This document shows, piece by piece, positions 25,826-37,135 of a DNA stretch of 64,000 nt. Origin of the DNA: Marinactinospora thermotolerans DSM 45154 (GTDB lineage: Bacteria; Actinomycetota; Actinomycetes; Streptosporangiales; Streptosporangiaceae); NCBI RefSeq assembly GCF_900167435.1, contig NZ_FUWS01000007.1, forward strand, positions 225,522 to 289,521, read 5' to 3'. Within the stretch, counting starts at the first letter, position 1, and each line of letters opens with the position of its first letter. The notes under the pieces were generated by a model that saw nothing but the letters and a program-made list of their open reading frames with translations, did not search any database and had not been told where the DNA came from. A program made the position numbers and the translations under genes.

Positions 25826-27187
25826 TCAGTCGCGCGGCCGTCCGCCGCTGATGAGCACGTGCTCGGAGACCTCGGAGCGCACGTTGCGCAGCCGGGTCTG
25901 GACCGCGCGGCGCAACTTGGCGAAGCACTCCAGGATGGTGGTGTCGTCACCGATGAGGCCGCCCTTGGTGACGATGGGGATGCCGTCCAGGGGGCCGCCG
26001 CTCAGCGTCCCGTGGACCGCCAGCGGGACGACCTCGCCGCCGACCTCGAAGGCGTGCACCCCGAGCTCGTCGAGCACCGCCGAGGTGACGTCGCCTCCGC
26101 TGGTGTACAGCCCGCTGGGCAGGCCGGTGGCCCCGGCGGCGCGCCCGGCCTCCTCGACGACCTCGGTGACCAGCTCGGCGAGCAGGCGCGGCAACGCGCG
26201 GCGGGACTCGGCCGGCAGCTCCACCACGTCGCCGGCCGAGGTGGCCGTACGCAACACCACGACCTCGGGGAAGACGGCGGTGGTGAGGTGGTCGGTGAGG
26301 GCCGCGGCGAGGTCGTCGCGGTGCTCCTCGTCGCCGGAGGCCAGCCTGGTGACGTCCACGTCGACGAAGCGGACCGGTCCGGTGCGCGCGACCGCGTCGA
26401 GCTGGCGCCGGGTCAGCTCGGTCGCGCTGCCGACGACGGCGAGCAGGGGGCCGGCCGCGTTGCCGCGACCGCCCAGGCGCAGCGCGTCGGCGAGCAGCGC
26501 CCCGGCCGGGCCCGGGTCGACCGACACCCAGACCGTCCCGTCCCTGCGGTGGGCCTCTGCCGCGGCCGTCGCGATGTCGGCGAGGTGCTGCTCGGTCAGG
26601 GCGTCGCACAGCACGATGGGCTCGTCCCCCGCCACCAGGTCCGCGGTGAGCATCGCGTGGGTGACCTGGCGGATCGGGACGTGACGCACCGCCAGGTCGC
26701 TCTGCTGGGCGATGATGTCGGTGACGATGCTGGTCCGCATCGGGCTGAGCGGGTCGAACGCGAGCTCGGTCCGCTCCAACGGGACACCGTCGAGAAGCTG
26801 GACCCCGTCGGCGGTGACCCGCCCGGACGAGGGGAAGGCCGGCGCGAACAGCGCGCGCACCCGCGTGCCGGCGGGGAAGCGTTCCCGCACCGCTCGCCAG
26901 GCGGCCTCCAGCTCGGCCCCGATGTTGCCGCGCAGGGTGGTGTCGGTGCGCTTGACGACCAGTCCGACCGGCCACACCGCCTCGATCACGTCGGTGACGA
27001 GGTCGGCGGCCTGCTGCGGCGGCAGGTGCCGGCTGTCCAGGTTGGCGATGACGACGTCGTAGTCGTCGGCCACGTGGGTGACGTGCTCGGGCGCCACGGT
27101 TGCCACGCGCATCCCCATGCGGGCGAAGCGCGCGCCGGTCGCGTTGGCGCCGGTGAGGTCGTCGGCGACGACGAGGACCTGAGCCAT
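25826..27187 (-). CDS. Four-carbon acid sugar kinase (DUF1537 family)
   Basis: A 453-residue kinase with the family N-terminus VLVVADDLTGANATGARFARMG, substrate region KRTDTTLRGNIGAELEAAW and the C-terminal nucleotide-binding GLYTSGGDVTSAVLDELGV plus IPIVTKGGLIGDDTTI. DUF1537 enzymes phosphorylate D-erythronate, D-threonate or related acid sugars at C4. ATG 27187 has GAGGAGACC upstream. It starts ten bases after the permease gene and feeds PdxA2 downstream. Erythronate versus threonate specificity cannot be read from the sequence. Confidence 0.92.
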   Translation of the reverse strand: MAQVLVVADDLTGANATGARFARMGMRVATVAPEHVTHVADDYDVVIANLDSRHLPPQQAADLVTDVIEAVWPVGLVVKRTDTTLRGNIGAELEAAWRAVRERFPAGTRVRALFAPAFPSSGRVTADGVQLLDGVPLERTELAFDPLSPMRTSIVTDIIAQQSDLAVRHVPIRQVTHAMLTADLVAGDEPIVLCDALTEQHLADIATAAAEAHRRDGTVWVSVDPGPAGALLADALRLGGRGNAAGPLLAVVGSATELTRRQLDAVARTGPVRFVDVDVTRLASGDEEHRDDLAAALTDHLTTAVFPEVVVLRTATSAGDVVELPAESRRALPRLLAELVTEVVEEAGRAAGATGLPSGLYTSGGDVTSAVLDELGVHAFEVGGEVVPLAVHGTLSGGPLDGIPIVTKGGLIGDDTTILECFAKLRRAVQTRLRNVRSEVSEHVLISGGRPRD

Positions 27188-27197
27188 GACGGTCTCC

Positions 27198-28538
27198 TCA
27201 GTTCAGGATCAGCGCCGCGACACCCAGCAGCGGAAGGCTGGCGAGCCACAGCGTGGTGGTCATCCCACTCCACATCTTCATGGCGGCCACGCCGGACAGC
27301 CCGGTGAACCGCGTGACGACCCAGAAGAAGGAGTCGCTGAAGTAGGAGAACACCATCGAACCGGCGCAGGCCGACAGTACGGCCAGCGTCGGGTTGACGC
27401 CGGCGGCCTCGACGATCGGGGCGCTCAGCGTGGCGGCGGTGATGATCGCGACGGTACCCGACCCCTGCGCGACGCGGACGAAGCTCGCGATGAGGAACGG
27501 CATGAGGAACATCGGGACGGGCCAGCCGGAGACGGCGTCGGCGAGCGCGTCGCCCACGCCGGACTGGCGCAGGACCTCGCCGAACGCGCCGCCGGCACCG
27601 GTGATGAAGACGATCATGCCGGCCGAGGCCGCGGCGGCGGTCAGCCAGCCGAGCACGGTCTTGCGGTCGGTGCCGCGCGGCGGCAGCAGGTAGACGGCGA
27701 TGGCCAGGCCGATGAGCAGGGCGATGGCGGGCTCGCCGAGGAAGGCGAAGACGGTGGCGACCGCGCTGCCCTCCATGGCGGCACCGGTGACGGTGTTGCC
27801 GACGATGAGCAGCAGCGGCAGCAGGAGCGGGATGCTCGCGCGGAAGGCGCCGATCCGGGGGTCGGCGGGCTCCTTGCCGATCTCGTCCTCGTCGGCGTCG
27901 CCGACGAGGGCCGGGTCGAGCTGGGACTCCAGGCGCGGTCCCACGATGCGCGCGTAGGCGACGACGACGGGGATGAGGGGGATGACGAACAGCAGGCCGG
28001 CGAGGATCACCGAGCCGAGGTCGGCGCCGAAGAGGCCGGCCGCGGCCAGGGGGCCGGGGGTCGGGGGCACCATGTGGTGGGTGATGGCCAGGCCGCCCGC
28101 CAGCGCGAGGCACAGCGTGACGATCGGCCTGCCGTAGCGGCGGGCCAGCGAACGGGCCAACGGGTGCAGGATGACGAACCCGGAGTCGCAGAACACCGGG
28201 ACCGAGACGACCGCGCCGGTGGCGGTCATGGCGACGTCCTCGCGTCCTTTACCGGCCATCCGGACGAAGAGCTTGGCGAGCGCGTCGGCACCACCGCTCT
28301 CCTCCAGGATCTTGCCGATCATCACGCCCAGGGCGATGACGACGCCGATACCGCCCAGCGTGCTACCGAATCCCGTGCTGATGTGGTCGATCAGCTCGGT
28401 GACCGGGACTCCGGCCACCACGCCGGTGACCAGCGCACCGGCCAGCAGGCCGACGAACGCGTCCAGTCGCGACCACAGGATGAGCGCGACAACCGCGGCG
28501 ACGCCGAGCGCCAGCGCCGCGAGCAGCTGCAGTTCCAT
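27198..28538 (-). CDS. GntP-family gluconate/acid-sugar:H+ symporter
   Basis: A 446-residue inner-membrane permease with about 12 hydrophobic segments and the GntP signatures GFGSTLGGIGVVIALGVMIGKILEESGGADALA near residue 60, plus GLAITHHMVPPTPGPLAAAG and SFVRVAQGSGTVAIITAA. The central hydrophilic loop (DADEDEIGKEPADPR) is cytoplasmic. It probably imports the four-carbon acid sugar used by the next two genes. Fifteen bases separate it from the DeoR regulator upstream. Confidence 0.93.
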   Translation of the reverse strand: MELQLLAALALGVAAVVALILWSRLDAFVGLLAGALVTGVVAGVPVTELIDHISTGFGSTLGGIGVVIALGVMIGKILEESGGADALAKLFVRMAGKGREDVAMTATGAVVSVPVFCDSGFVILHPLARSLARRYGRPIVTLCLALAGGLAITHHMVPPTPGPLAAAGLFGADLGSVILAGLLFVIPLIPVVVAYARIVGPRLESQLDPALVGDADEDEIGKEPADPRIGAFRASIPLLLPLLLIVGNTVTGAAMEGSAVATVFAFLGEPAIALLIGLAIAVYLLPPRGTDRKTVLGWLTAAAASAGMIVFITGAGGAFGEVLRQSGVGDALADAVSGWPVPMFLMPFLIASFVRVAQGSGTVAIITAATLSAPIVEAAGVNPTLAVLSACAGSMVFSYFSDSFFWVVTRFTGLSGVAAMKMWSGMTTTLWLASLPLLGVAALILN

Positions 28539-28553
28539 ACTCGTTCTTCTTCC

Positions 28554-29345
28554 TTAGCCTTCCGCCGGCGTCATTGCCGGGGAATCGGGACCGAGGGGAA
28601 CGATGAGGGGGGAGCATCGCGGGTCCTCGGTGAGGGAGGCGCGGTCGTCCTCGGTGACGCCCTCGTCGGTGATGACGGTGTAGGGGCCGGGGACGATCGC
28701 CCAGTGCGGGAACGGCGCCGCGCCGATCTTGGTGGAGTCGGCGACGACGACGGTGTGCCGCGTGCTGCGCATCTGGAGTTCCTTGACCGCGGCGAGTTCG
28801 GAGCTGGCGCAGTTGAGGCCGCGCCCGGGCACGAGCCCGTCGGCTCCGATGAAGGCGATGTCGGCGGTGACGCGGTCGAGGACGGCGCGCGCGTAGTCGC
28901 CGACGATCGAGCCGCGTCGCTGCCGGACGTGTCCGCCGATCAGGATGACCTCGACGTCCTCGGCGTCGTGCAGCGCCCACAGGGGGCCGATGCCGTTGGT
29001 GACGATGGTCAGCCCGGAGCGGTCGGCGAGGCGTTCGGCGACGAAGGTGGTGGTGCTGCCGGCGTCGAGCAGGACGACGGCGCCGTCCTCCACGAGCTCG
29101 GCGGCGCGCTCGGCGATGCGCCGTTTGGCGGTCGCGTTGCGCTCGCTCTTCTGCGTCCACGACAGTTCGGTGGTCGCGCTGACCGGAACCGCGCCTCCGT
29201 GGGTGCGCACCACCTTCCCGGCCTGCTCCAGCTCGCTGAGCCCACGCCGGACCGTCGAGGGACTGACGCCGAGGGCGTCGGCGAGATCCTCGACGCGTTG
29301 GATCCCCTCGGTGACGGCGTCCAGCAGCCGCTGGTGGCGTCCCAT
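28554..29345 (-). CDS. DeoR/GlpR-family regulator of the acid-sugar operon
   Basis: A 263-residue regulator. An N-terminal DeoR winged helix (RVEDLADALGVSPSTVRRGLSELEQAGKVVRTHGGAV) is followed by the sugar-phosphate isomerase-like sensor domain (ERAAELVEDGAVVLLDAGSTT, VTNGIGPLWALHDAEDVEVILIGG). ATG 29345 is chosen for its GGAGGAG six bases upstream; an ATG at 29366 lies just before that site. It is the first gene of the operon and probably a local repressor responding to a phosphorylated acid sugar. Confidence 0.92.
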   Translation of the reverse strand: MGRHQRLLDAVTEGIQRVEDLADALGVSPSTVRRGLSELEQAGKVVRTHGGAVPVSATTELSWTQKSERNATAKRRIAERAAELVEDGAVVLLDAGSTTTFVAERLADRSGLTIVTNGIGPLWALHDAEDVEVILIGGHVRQRRGSIVGDYARAVLDRVTADIAFIGADGLVPGRGLNCASSELAAVKELQMRSTRHTVVVADSTKIGAAPFPHWAIVPGPYTVITDEGVTEDDRASLTEDPRCSPLIVPLGPDSPAMTPAEG

Positions 29346-29384
29346 CGACTCCTCCTGCCAGGTCATGCGCGTAACGTTCGCCCC

Positions 29385-29413
29385 ATCATGACCTTTTTGC
29401 TCATTTTACGCAA
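29385..29413 (-). promoter_or_regulatory. Promoter of the acid-sugar operon
   Basis: On the minus strand, TTGCGT (29408-29413) and CATGAT (29385-29390) are separated by 17 bases in an A+T-rich pocket, 40 bases before the DeoR start. TTACGC here and GCGTAA at ~29369-29374 form a widely spaced inverted repeat that could be the DeoR operator. Confidence 0.5.
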
Positions 29414-29498
29414 GATGGAGGTTTCAAATGCGTGAAGTGCGCACCACGCGCATACGCGGACGCTCACAACGCGCGCCGATCCGATGGCGCAACGCGAA

Positions 29499-29539
29499 CA
29501 CGGCCGTGGCGCCGCGCGTCACGCGGCGCCACGGCCGTG
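29499..29539 (-). terminator. Terminator after the MFS gene
   Basis: A perfect 18-bp stem (29499-29516 with 29522-29539) and a 5-base loop CGTCA, located 31 bases past the stop codon of the MFS transporter. Confidence 0.87.
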
Positions 29540-29569
29540 CCGAGGGATCGGGGCCGGAGCGACCCGGGT

Positions 29570-30871
29570 TCAGCGGGCGGCGGGAACGGGGAACCGCACC
29601 ATCACCCCCGAGAGGGCCGCGGCGGCGCACAACGCCACGACGTAGCCCACGACGCCGCCCCAGCCGAGGTGACCGTAGACCACGCCGCCGAGCCAGCCGA
29701 ACAGACTCGACCCGAGGTAGTAGCCGAGGGTGTAGAGCGCCGACGCCTGGGCGCGGCCGGTCGTGGCGCGGTGTCCCACCCACGCCGAAGCGGTGGTGTG
29801 GGCGGCGAAGAAGGCGAAGGTCATCACCAGCAGCCCGACGACCACCGCGATCAGCGAGGTGACCGCCAGTCCGACCATCCCCACGACCATGCCGGCCACG
29901 CCCGCCAGCAGGATCGTGTGCCGGCCGAGCCGCCCGGTCAGCCCGCCCGCGATCGCCGAACCCGCGGTGCCCGCCAGGTAGGCGACGAACAGGAAGGCCA
30001 CGACGGTCTGCGAGACGCCGAACGGCTCCCCCAGCATCCGAAAGCCCAGGTAGTTGTAGACCGTCACGAAGGCGCCCATGAGGAACAGCCCCTGGCAGTA
30101 CAGCGCCACCAGGCCGGGATCGCGCAGCGCCCCCGCCAACCGCCGCAGCAGGCCGGGGCCCGTCCCACGCCGGACCGGCGTGAACCCCCGCGCCCTCGGG
30201 ACGGCGACGGCGAACACCACGAACGCCACCAGCCCCAGCGCGGAGTCCGCCGCGATCCCCCAACGCCAGCCGCCGAAGTCGGCCACGACCCCCGAGAGCA
30301 GCCGCCCGGTCATGCCCCCGATGGTGGTGCCCGCGATGTATCCCGCGGCCGTGCGGGACAGGTCCGCGGGGTGGATCTCCTCCGCCAGGTAGGCCATCGC
30401 CACCGCGGGAACTCCGCCGAGGAAGGCCCCCTGGACCGCGCGCAGCGCGATGAGGGCCCACAGTTCAGGAGCCAAGGGCGCGAACAGCCCGAGAAGCGTG
30501 GAGACCGCCAAGGCCGTCATCATCACCTGGACCCGGCCGAACCGGTCGGCCGCCCCACTCCACAACAGGACGAATCCGGCAAGGCCCCCGGTGGCGAAGG
30601 AGACCGTCAACGCCGTCTGCGCGGCCGAGGCGTCGAAAGTGGAGGCGAGCCCGGGAAGTACCGCCTGGACCGCGTAGAGCTGGGCGAAGGTCGCGACCCC
30701 GGCCGCCCCCATCGCGGCCATGATCCGCCGGTGGCCACCCGTTCCCCGCCGCCACCCCTGCCAGGAGGAGGCGCCGTTCGTTCCGCGGGCCGGGTCGTCC
30801 CCGGACTCCTGGTCCGCCGAAGTCATATCAGTCGAGGTCGAGGTCACTCCCTCGACGTTAAACACGGCCAT
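29570..30871 (-). CDS. MFS transporter, AraJ-like
   Basis: A 433-residue transporter (if started at ATG 30871; ATG 30826 would give 418). After a ~55-residue polar N-terminus there are about 12 membrane segments. The family loop DRFGRVQVMMTALAVSTLLGL and RAVQGAFLGGVPAVAMAYLAEE are present. The fold fits drug or metabolite efflux. Neither start has a strong ribosome binding site. It diverges from a LysR regulator with a very short shared region, the usual arrangement for a LysR-controlled exporter. Confidence 0.88.
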   Translation of the reverse strand: MAVFNVEGVTSTSTDMTSADQESGDDPARGTNGASSWQGWRRGTGGHRRIMAAMGAAGVATFAQLYAVQAVLPGLASTFDASAAQTALTVSFATGGLAGFVLLWSGAADRFGRVQVMMTALAVSTLLGLFAPLAPELWALIALRAVQGAFLGGVPAVAMAYLAEEIHPADLSRTAAGYIAGTTIGGMTGRLLSGVVADFGGWRWGIAADSALGLVAFVVFAVAVPRARGFTPVRRGTGPGLLRRLAGALRDPGLVALYCQGLFLMGAFVTVYNYLGFRMLGEPFGVSQTVVAFLFVAYLAGTAGSAIAGGLTGRLGRHTILLAGVAGMVVGMVGLAVTSLIAVVVGLLVMTFAFFAAHTTASAWVGHRATTGRAQASALYTLGYYLGSSLFGWLGGVVYGHLGWGGVVGYVVALCAAAALSGVMVRFPVPAAR

Positions 30872-30893
30872 TCCATACGTCCAATACATGGAT

Positions 30894-30907
30894 ATCGGAT
30901 GTTCGAT
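30894..30907. promoter_or_regulatory. Candidate LysR box
   Basis: ATCG-N6-CGAT lies in the A+T-richer 46-bp space between the MFS and LysR starts. It contains the T-N11-A spacing typical of LysR-family sites. Confidence 0.4.
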
Positions 30908-30917
30908 ACTGATACGC

Positions 30918-31841
30918 ATGGATGGTCAGGAGATCCGCCGCATCGCCCACGTACTGGCGCCCCGGCTCCGCATGTTCGAGGCCGTGGCCACCCACGAGCA
31001 CATCACCCAGGCGGCGGACGCACTGGGGGTCCCCCAGCCCACGGTCAGCCGCGCGCTGGCCCGCCTTCAGGAGGAACTGGGATTGGAGCTGCTGGAACGC
31101 ACCGGACGGGGCGTCCGGCTGTCACGGGCCGGCCGGGTCCTCCTCCCCCACGTCCGACGGGCGCTGGAGACCCTGGCCGAGGGGGCCGCCGAACTGACGG
31201 ACGCCTCGGCCGGCCGGGTGACCCTGGCGTTTCCGCCGACGTTGGGCGCCGAGGTCGTCCCCGCGCTGATCCGCGGATTCCGCGCGCGCCATCCCGACGT
31301 GCGCTTCGCCCTCATCCAGGACGTGTGGGCGGCGGCGATGCACCACCTACGTGACGGTTCGGTGGACCTGGCGCTGACCTCTCCACTGCCCGCCGAACCC
31401 GGATTGGACACCCGGGTCCTGCACACCCAGCCACTGCGGCTCGTCGTCCCGGACAGCCACCCGCTCAACGGACGCGAGCGGGTGGCGCTGCGCGCGGTGG
31501 CCCGGGAGGACTTCATCGCGCTCAAACCCGGGCGCGGCCTGCGGCACCTGACCGACGACCTGTGCCACCGGGCCGGTTTCGCGCCCCGCGTGGCCTTCGA
31601 GGGCGATGACATCGACACCGCCCGCGGTCTGGTGGCCGCGGGGCTGGGCGTGGCGGTCCTGCCGCCCCACCGGTACGGCCTCCTCCCCGGGACCGGCGAA
31701 CTCGTCATCGACGACCCCGGCGCGGTGCGCACCCTGGGACTGGTGTGGCGTCCGGCCGGCTACGAGCCGCCCGCCGTGGCCTCGTTCCGCGCGTTCGTTT
31801 TAGAGGAGGGGGCCCTCCTCGTCGCCGAGGGACTGGCCTGA
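30918..31841 (+). CDS. LysR-family transcriptional regulator
   Basis: A 307-residue LysR protein. The N-terminal winged helix is FEAVATHEHITQAADALGVPQPTVSRALARLQEELGLELLERTGRGV, and residues ~95-300 are the periplasmic-binding-like effector domain (LAFPPTLGAEVVPALIRGFRARHPDV). The start ATG 30918 has no Shine-Dalgarno sequence upstream and the transcript may be leaderless; the frame extends further upstream into the divergent MFS gene. It presumably controls the MFS exporter. Confidence 0.9.
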   Translation: MDGQEIRRIAHVLAPRLRMFEAVATHEHITQAADALGVPQPTVSRALARLQEELGLELLERTGRGVRLSRAGRVLLPHVRRALETLAEGAAELTDASAGRVTLAFPPTLGAEVVPALIRGFRARHPDVRFALIQDVWAAAMHHLRDGSVDLALTSPLPAEPGLDTRVLHTQPLRLVVPDSHPLNGRERVALRAVAREDFIALKPGRGLRHLTDDLCHRAGFAPRVAFEGDDIDTARGLVAAGLGVAVLPPHRYGLLPGTGELVIDDPGAVRTLGLVWRPAGYEPPAVASFRAFVLEEGALLVAEGLA

Positions 31842-31925
31842 CAGGCCGCTCCCGAAGGGCACCGCCGGCGCGCGCCGCGCGGCGGCGAGGAGGCCGGGGA
31901 GGGCCACCGCGCGCCCTCCCGTGGA

Positions 31926-33011
31926 TCAGTCCGCCTCAGACTTGGCGGACAGGTGCACCGCCCGTCCGGTCCGGGCGCTCTCCCGCGCCGCCTCGATGAC
32001 CTCCAGGCCGTGGACGACCTCGTGCAGCTCCACCGGAAGCGGCTCCCCCTCGCCCACGGCGTCGCGGACCGCGGCGTAGAAGGCCGGGTAGTCGCCGCGC
32101 TCGCTGGCCACCGCGAGCAGATCGCCCTCGACACCGAGCGCGCCCCACTTGACCATCGGTTCCTCGCCCCAGTCGGCGGCGTCGGGGCGCTCGCCCCGCT
32201 CCAGCCGGCGCTCCTGGCCGTCCAGACCGCGGATGCTGAACGCGCCACGGTCGCCGAGGACCCGGAAGCGGGGCCCCAGCTGGGCCGCCAGCGCGCTCAT
32301 CCACAGGTGGGAGCGCACACCCGAGGCGTGGTGGAGCGAGACGAAGGCGTCGTCGTCGGCAGCCACCCCGGGGCGGCGGGAATCGAGTTCGGCGTAGACC
32401 GTGGCCACCGGTCCGAACAGGTTGATCGCCTGGTCCACGAGGTGCGGCCCCAGGTCGTAGAGCAACCCCGCGCCCTCGTCGGCCGTCCCCCGCTCGCGCC
32501 AGGTGTCCTTGGGCTGGGGCCGCCAGCGCTCGAAGCGCGACTCGAAGCGGTGGACCTCGCCGAGCTTCCCGTCGTCGATGAGCTTCCACACCGTCAGGAA
32601 GTCGCTGTCCCAGCGCCGGTTGTGGAAGGCCGTGAGAGGAAGGTCGCGCTGCTCGGCCTCCTCGGCGAGCTCGCGCGCCTCGGCCGCTGTCAGCGCGAAC
32701 GGCTTGTCCACGACGACCGCGAGGCCCGCCTTGAGCGCGGCACGCGCCAACGGGACGTGGGTGGCGTTGGGGGAGGCCACGACCACGATCTCGAAATCCT
32801 CGGCCCGACGCCACAACTCCTCGACCGAGGCGAGCACCTCGGTCTCGGGATAGCGCTCGCGCACCCGGGCGGCCCGCTCGGGGTCGCCGGTGACGACCGC
32901 CGACAGACGCAGGCCGGGCGTGGCATCGATCAGGGGAGCGTGGAAGACCTCACCGCCCTTGCCGAAGCCGATCAGGGCGACGTGGAGCTCGGGGGCGTGC
33001 GCAGACGTCAT
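31926..33011 (-). CDS. Gfo/Idh/MocA-family oxidoreductase
   Basis: A 361-residue NAD(P)-dependent oxidoreductase. The Rossmann start HVALIGFGKGGEVFHAPLI (~9-27) and the conserved VVVDKPFALTAAEARELAE (catalytic Lys in DKPF) are present, followed by the alpha/beta substrate domain with NRRWDSDFLTV and GLLYDLGPHLVDQAINLFGP. Sequence layout resembles YdgJ/YvaA-like members acting on sugars or inositols; the substrate is unknown. ATG 33011 has only a weak ribosome binding site. It lies downstream of the lon terminator as its own unit. Confidence 0.92.
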   Translation of the reverse strand: MTSAHAPELHVALIGFGKGGEVFHAPLIDATPGLRLSAVVTGDPERAARVRERYPETEVLASVEELWRRAEDFEIVVVASPNATHVPLARAALKAGLAVVVDKPFALTAAEARELAEEAEQRDLPLTAFHNRRWDSDFLTVWKLIDDGKLGEVHRFESRFERWRPQPKDTWRERGTADEGAGLLYDLGPHLVDQAINLFGPVATVYAELDSRRPGVAADDDAFVSLHHASGVRSHLWMSALAAQLGPRFRVLGDRGAFSIRGLDGQERRLERGERPDAADWGEEPMVKWGALGVEGDLLAVASERGDYPAFYAAVRDAVGEGEPLPVELHEVVHGLEVIEAARESARTGRAVHLSAKSEAD

Positions 33012-33063
33012 GGGTCCAATCTAACGGGTCGTCCGGGATCTCCCCCGCCCCGCCGCCGGCGGG

Positions 33064-33094
33064 ACCGGGGCGCCGTCCGCGACGGCGCCCCGGT
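33064..33094 (-). terminator. Terminator after lon
   Basis: A perfect 14-bp stem (33064-33077 with 33081-33094) and a CGC loop, eight bases past the lon stop codon. Confidence 0.85.
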
Positions 33095-33101
33095 GCGACC
33101 G

Positions 33102-35513
<2,412 letters not shown>

Positions 35514-35526
35514 CTGACCCTCCTTG

Positions 35527-35545
35527 TTGAGTCACTAGCACTCAA
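35527..35545. promoter_or_regulatory. HAIR element (HspR-associated inverted repeat)
   Basis: TTGAGT-N7-ACTCAA matches the inner 12 bases of the CTTGAGT-N7-ACTCAAG HspR operator exactly; only the outermost C and G differ. It ends 14 bases before the lon start, where a bound repressor would block the promoter. In streptomycetes lon belongs to the HspR regulon with dnaK and clpB. Confidence 0.82.
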
Positions 35546-35791
35546 TAAAGAAGAGTCTCCCTTTGTTCCCTGTTTCCTGTTCGCCCTGAGCGATCACGGG
35601 CAACCCCTCGGGGAGACCGGTTCGGGGCCCTCCTGCCGAGCGCGTGTCCCGGGTCCCGGATTGCCGGCGAGCCACGCCACGGCTCCGGGCACCCGCGGCG
35701 CCGTCCGCATCCCGCCGCGTTGGCGCGCCCGGTGGCGAAGCACCCTGGAGGGCGCCGCGAAACGCAGGGCGTCATGTCCCGGGAGGCCGCC

Positions 35792-37135
35792 TCAGCGGAG
35801 GAGGAGCAGGGTGTCCCAGCCGCTGGCCGGCGGACGGCCGGTGGCGTAGGCGTGCAGGGCCAGGGCGATCCCCGCGGCGCCGTCGAGGAACCCCGGCATG
35901 TCCAGATCGAGGTCGGCGGCCGGCTGGTGGAAGCGGAACCCGAACGGGGCCTCGGGATCGAAGCCGGCCAGCAGGCGTGCCGCGCTCTCCTCGACCGCCG
36001 GCCCGAAGCCGGCCTCGGGGTGGTCGGCGTGGAACAGGCCGAGCAGGTACAGGATCCCGGCCCGACCGTGGCAGAGGGCGTCGTCGACCACGCCCCAGTC
36101 CGCGACGGGCCTGCGGAGCATGGCCCGCACCGCCTCGAGACCGGCCCCGACCCACTCGGGCCGTCCCAGGGCCCGCCCGGCGAGGTCGAGGGCGCGGGCG
36201 GTCCCCACGGCCCCGTAACACCACGAGGGACGCGCCGGCAGGGGCGTGGGCCAGGCCCGCCGGTCCGCGTAGTAGCGCAGTGGCATGTAGGCGGTCCAGT
36301 ACGGTCCGGCGGCGTCCTCCTCGCGCCACTCCAGCAGCCACCGCGCCATGCCCTCGATCGCCTCGGCCTGCCCGTCGACCCGGACCCCCTCCTCCCAGGC
36401 CAGGGAGAGCAGGGCCAACGGGCCGGGGACCCCGTGGGCGAGACCCAGGTTGACCTGTCCGTCCGCGAACTCCTCGGCGACACGGGTGCGGGAGGTGGCG
36501 CCGAACCACCACCCGGGCACCTCGACCCCTCGGACCGACAGTGGCAGGCGCAGGGAGACCAGACAGCCCAGGGCCGCGCGCAGGGCGGCGGCCACGTCGG
36601 GGGCGGCGGCCCTGCGCCGGTGCAGCAGATAACGGCCGACTCCGCTGAGGCCGCTGAGGACGTCCACCAGCGCCGGGTAGGTCGGTTCCCCGGCCGCACG
36701 GGTGGAGACGTGCAGCGCCACCAACCGGTGGGCGTGCTCGGCCATACGGGCGTCCGTCCGGGCCAGGAGCCCCGCGTAGTCGCCGTCGGCGCCCGCGGCG
36801 ACACGGGCCGCGGAGGCCAGCGCGCCCACTCCGGCGAACGCGCCGTGCGCGGGTCGGGCACGGGTGGCCGCGGCCGACAGCTCCAGGTACCTGTGCGCGT
36901 TGAGCCGGTGTCCCTCACTGTCGGGGGCCGAGAGGCCCAACTCGGCGGGTAAGAGCACGAGCCCGGGATACCCCCGGTTGAGCGAGCCCGGCTCCCACAA
37001 CGGGGACCGGGACTCATCGACCCCGCGACGCCCGGCGTTGGCCCGGGTGGCCGCGACGACCGCGTCGGGATCGCTCAGCCGCCGGGCGACCTCCTCCACG
37101 ACACGCGCCGCACGGACCCGCTGCGGAGCGCTCAT
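35792..37135 (-). CDS. lanC: Lanthionine synthetase C-like cyclase (LanC)
   Basis: A 447-residue LanC-type cyclase that adds Cys thiols onto dehydrated residues to form thioether rings. The three zinc ligands are visible: Cys306 in PSWCYGAVG and Cys355-His356 in ALCHGRAGIL. The alpha-toroid repeats also appear in GLAHGVPGPLALLSLA and MPGFLDGAAGIALALHA. ATG 37135 overlaps the lanB stop by four bases, so translation is coupled. The longer frame to 37510 runs into lanB and is not the true start. Confidence 0.93.
   Translation of the reverse strand: MSAPQRVRAARVVEEVARRLSDPDAVVAATRANAGRRGVDESRSPLWEPGSLNRGYPGLVLLPAELGLSAPDSEGHRLNAHRYLELSAAATRARPAHGAFAGVGALASAARVAAGADGDYAGLLARTDARMAEHAHRLVALHVSTRAAGEPTYPALVDVLSGLSGVGRYLLHRRRAAAPDVAAALRAALGCLVSLRLPLSVRGVEVPGWWFGATSRTRVAEEFADGQVNLGLAHGVPGPLALLSLAWEEGVRVDGQAEAIEGMARWLLEWREEDAAGPYWTAYMPLRYYADRRAWPTPLPARPSWCYGAVGTARALDLAGRALGRPEWVGAGLEAVRAMLRRPVADWGVVDDALCHGRAGILYLLGLFHADHPEAGFGPAVEESAARLLAGFDPEAPFGFRFHQPAADLDLDMPGFLDGAAGIALALHAYATGRPPASGWDTLLLLR

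Noticed and set aside
27186-29435. 749-residue plus-strand open frame over GntP/DeoR
   Set aside because: Antisense shadow of two well-supported genes; Glu/Asp/Gly low-complexity product.
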